This document shows positions 63,651 to 64,000 of a stretch of 64,000 nucleotides of DNA, piece by piece. Each line of letters opens with the position of its first letter. Positions within the stretch are counted from its first letter, which is position 1. Below the pieces are notes generated by a model that was not told the origin of the DNA, made no database searches, and worked only from the letters and a program-made list of their open reading frames with translations. The position numbers were made by a program, and so were the translations under genes. The stretch is from Thalassospira mesophila. Its GTDB lineage: Bacteria > Pseudomonadota > Alphaproteobacteria > Rhodospirillales > Thalassospiraceae. Where the stretch lies: the NCBI RefSeq assembly GCF_002115755.1, contig NZ_JFKA01000015.1:1-64000 (forward strand), read 5' to 3'.

Positions 63651-64000
63651 ATGTCACATCGTAACCTGATTGCCATTTTGCGCGGGGTTCATTCGTCCGA
63701 GGCGGGCGATATTGCCTGCGCACTGGTCGATGCCGGAATTACCCTGATTGAAATTCCGCTAAATTCGCCTGATCCGTTTGAAGCCATTCCGGCGATGAAA
63801 GCCGCCGTGGGGGATGCCGCCAAAATTGGCGCGGGAACCGTTTTAACGGTTGAGGATGTTGACCGCCTGAAGGAAATCAATGCGCAATTTGTTGTATCGC
63901 CCAATTGCGATATCGAGGTGATTGCGCATACCAAAAAATGCGGCATGGGGTCGTGGCCGGGGGTTATGACCCCGACCGAATGTTTTGCCGCCATCAAGGC
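63651..64000 (+). CDS. dgoA: 2-dehydro-3-deoxy-6-phosphogalactonate aldolase, cut by window end
   Basis: 116 residues are visible (starting MSHRNLIAILRGV). The class I KDPG/KDPGal aldolase pattern is present: AGITLIEIPLNSPDP, KIGAGTVLTVEDV, FVVSPNCD and WPGVMTPTE. It splits KDPGal to pyruvate and glyceraldehyde-3-phosphate. The ATG at 63651 follows GGAAAGGATAA. It forms an operon with dgoK; the 3' end lies outside the window. Confidence 0.92.
   Translation, partial: MSHRNLIAILRGVHSSEAGDIACALVDAGITLIEIPLNSPDPFEAIPAMKAAVGDAAKIGAGTVLTVEDVDRLKEINAQFVVSPNCDIEVIAHTKKCGMGSWPGVMTPTECFAAIK

Overview
The window looks like chromosome of a marine-type alphaproteobacterium, probably Thalassospira or a close Rhodospirillales relative. 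This is inferred from gene content and protein style, not from a database search: a full-length cyclic beta-1,2-glucan synthase, alphaproteobacterial small proteins (a 43-aa basic protein, DUF3126), a bo3 quinol oxidase with SURF1, a GguC-type sugar gene and a De Ley-Doudoroff-type galactonate pair. Most genes are moderately GC-rich. The first 3.7 kb is visibly AT-richer and looks imported.

Layout. (1) 1-3742: an OLD-family ATPase/TOPRIM nuclease and a UvrD-like helicase, translationally overlapping, matching the two-gene Gabija anti-phage system. (2) 3743-6746: a boundary of small orphan ORFs, a strong hairpin, a 1001-bp IS481-family element with a 6-bp target duplication and a frameshifted transposase, a trace of an IS5-type transposase end, and an IS1380-family transposase that has lost its C-terminus. 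(3) 6747-15624: ndvB (2848 aa) and a small basic protein. (4) 15625-17004: mostly degenerate sequence with an IS3 orfA trace. (5) 17005-23349: a small conserved protein, a Crp/Fnr regulator, a PHB-depolymerase-type esterase, a fatty acid desaturase, an MFS transporter and an aldo/keto reductase. (6) 23907-26591: a complete bufferin (copper-binding RiPP) operon: DUF2282 precursor, MNIO/DUF692 enzyme, DUF2063 partner and DoxX membrane protein. (7) 26606-36136: sugar-acid genes under a FadR-type regulator, a NepI-like exporter with an AraC regulator, coaA, and an IclR-controlled ThDP enzyme. (8) 36321-42160: a glucosylglycerate cluster (GH13_18 phosphorylase, GpgS, GpgP-like phosphatase) with a LysR/SDR pair inserted. 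(9) 42449-54756: parDE toxin-antitoxin, opgD, pobA, a DUF883/holin-X pair, hpt, a GST, DUF3126, an SDR/LysR pair, an NsrR-like regulator followed by a CZB-domain chemoreceptor, and an MHS-type transporter. (10) 55151-64000: cyoABCD-SURF1, MaoC/TetR, an Ldh-family oxidoreductase, dgoK and the start of dgoA.

Most noteworthy are the Gabija pair beside an IS pile-up, the intact bufferin operon with a perfect hairpin between precursor and modifying enzyme, a near-perfect NsrR-type palindrome between the nsrR-like gene and a soluble CZB chemoreceptor, and the presence in one window of a beta-1,2-glucan synthase and an OpgD (GH186-type) protein. I found no tRNA, rRNA or CRISPR array. No family in the window is entirely new to me; the novel points are mainly in regulation and arrangement.
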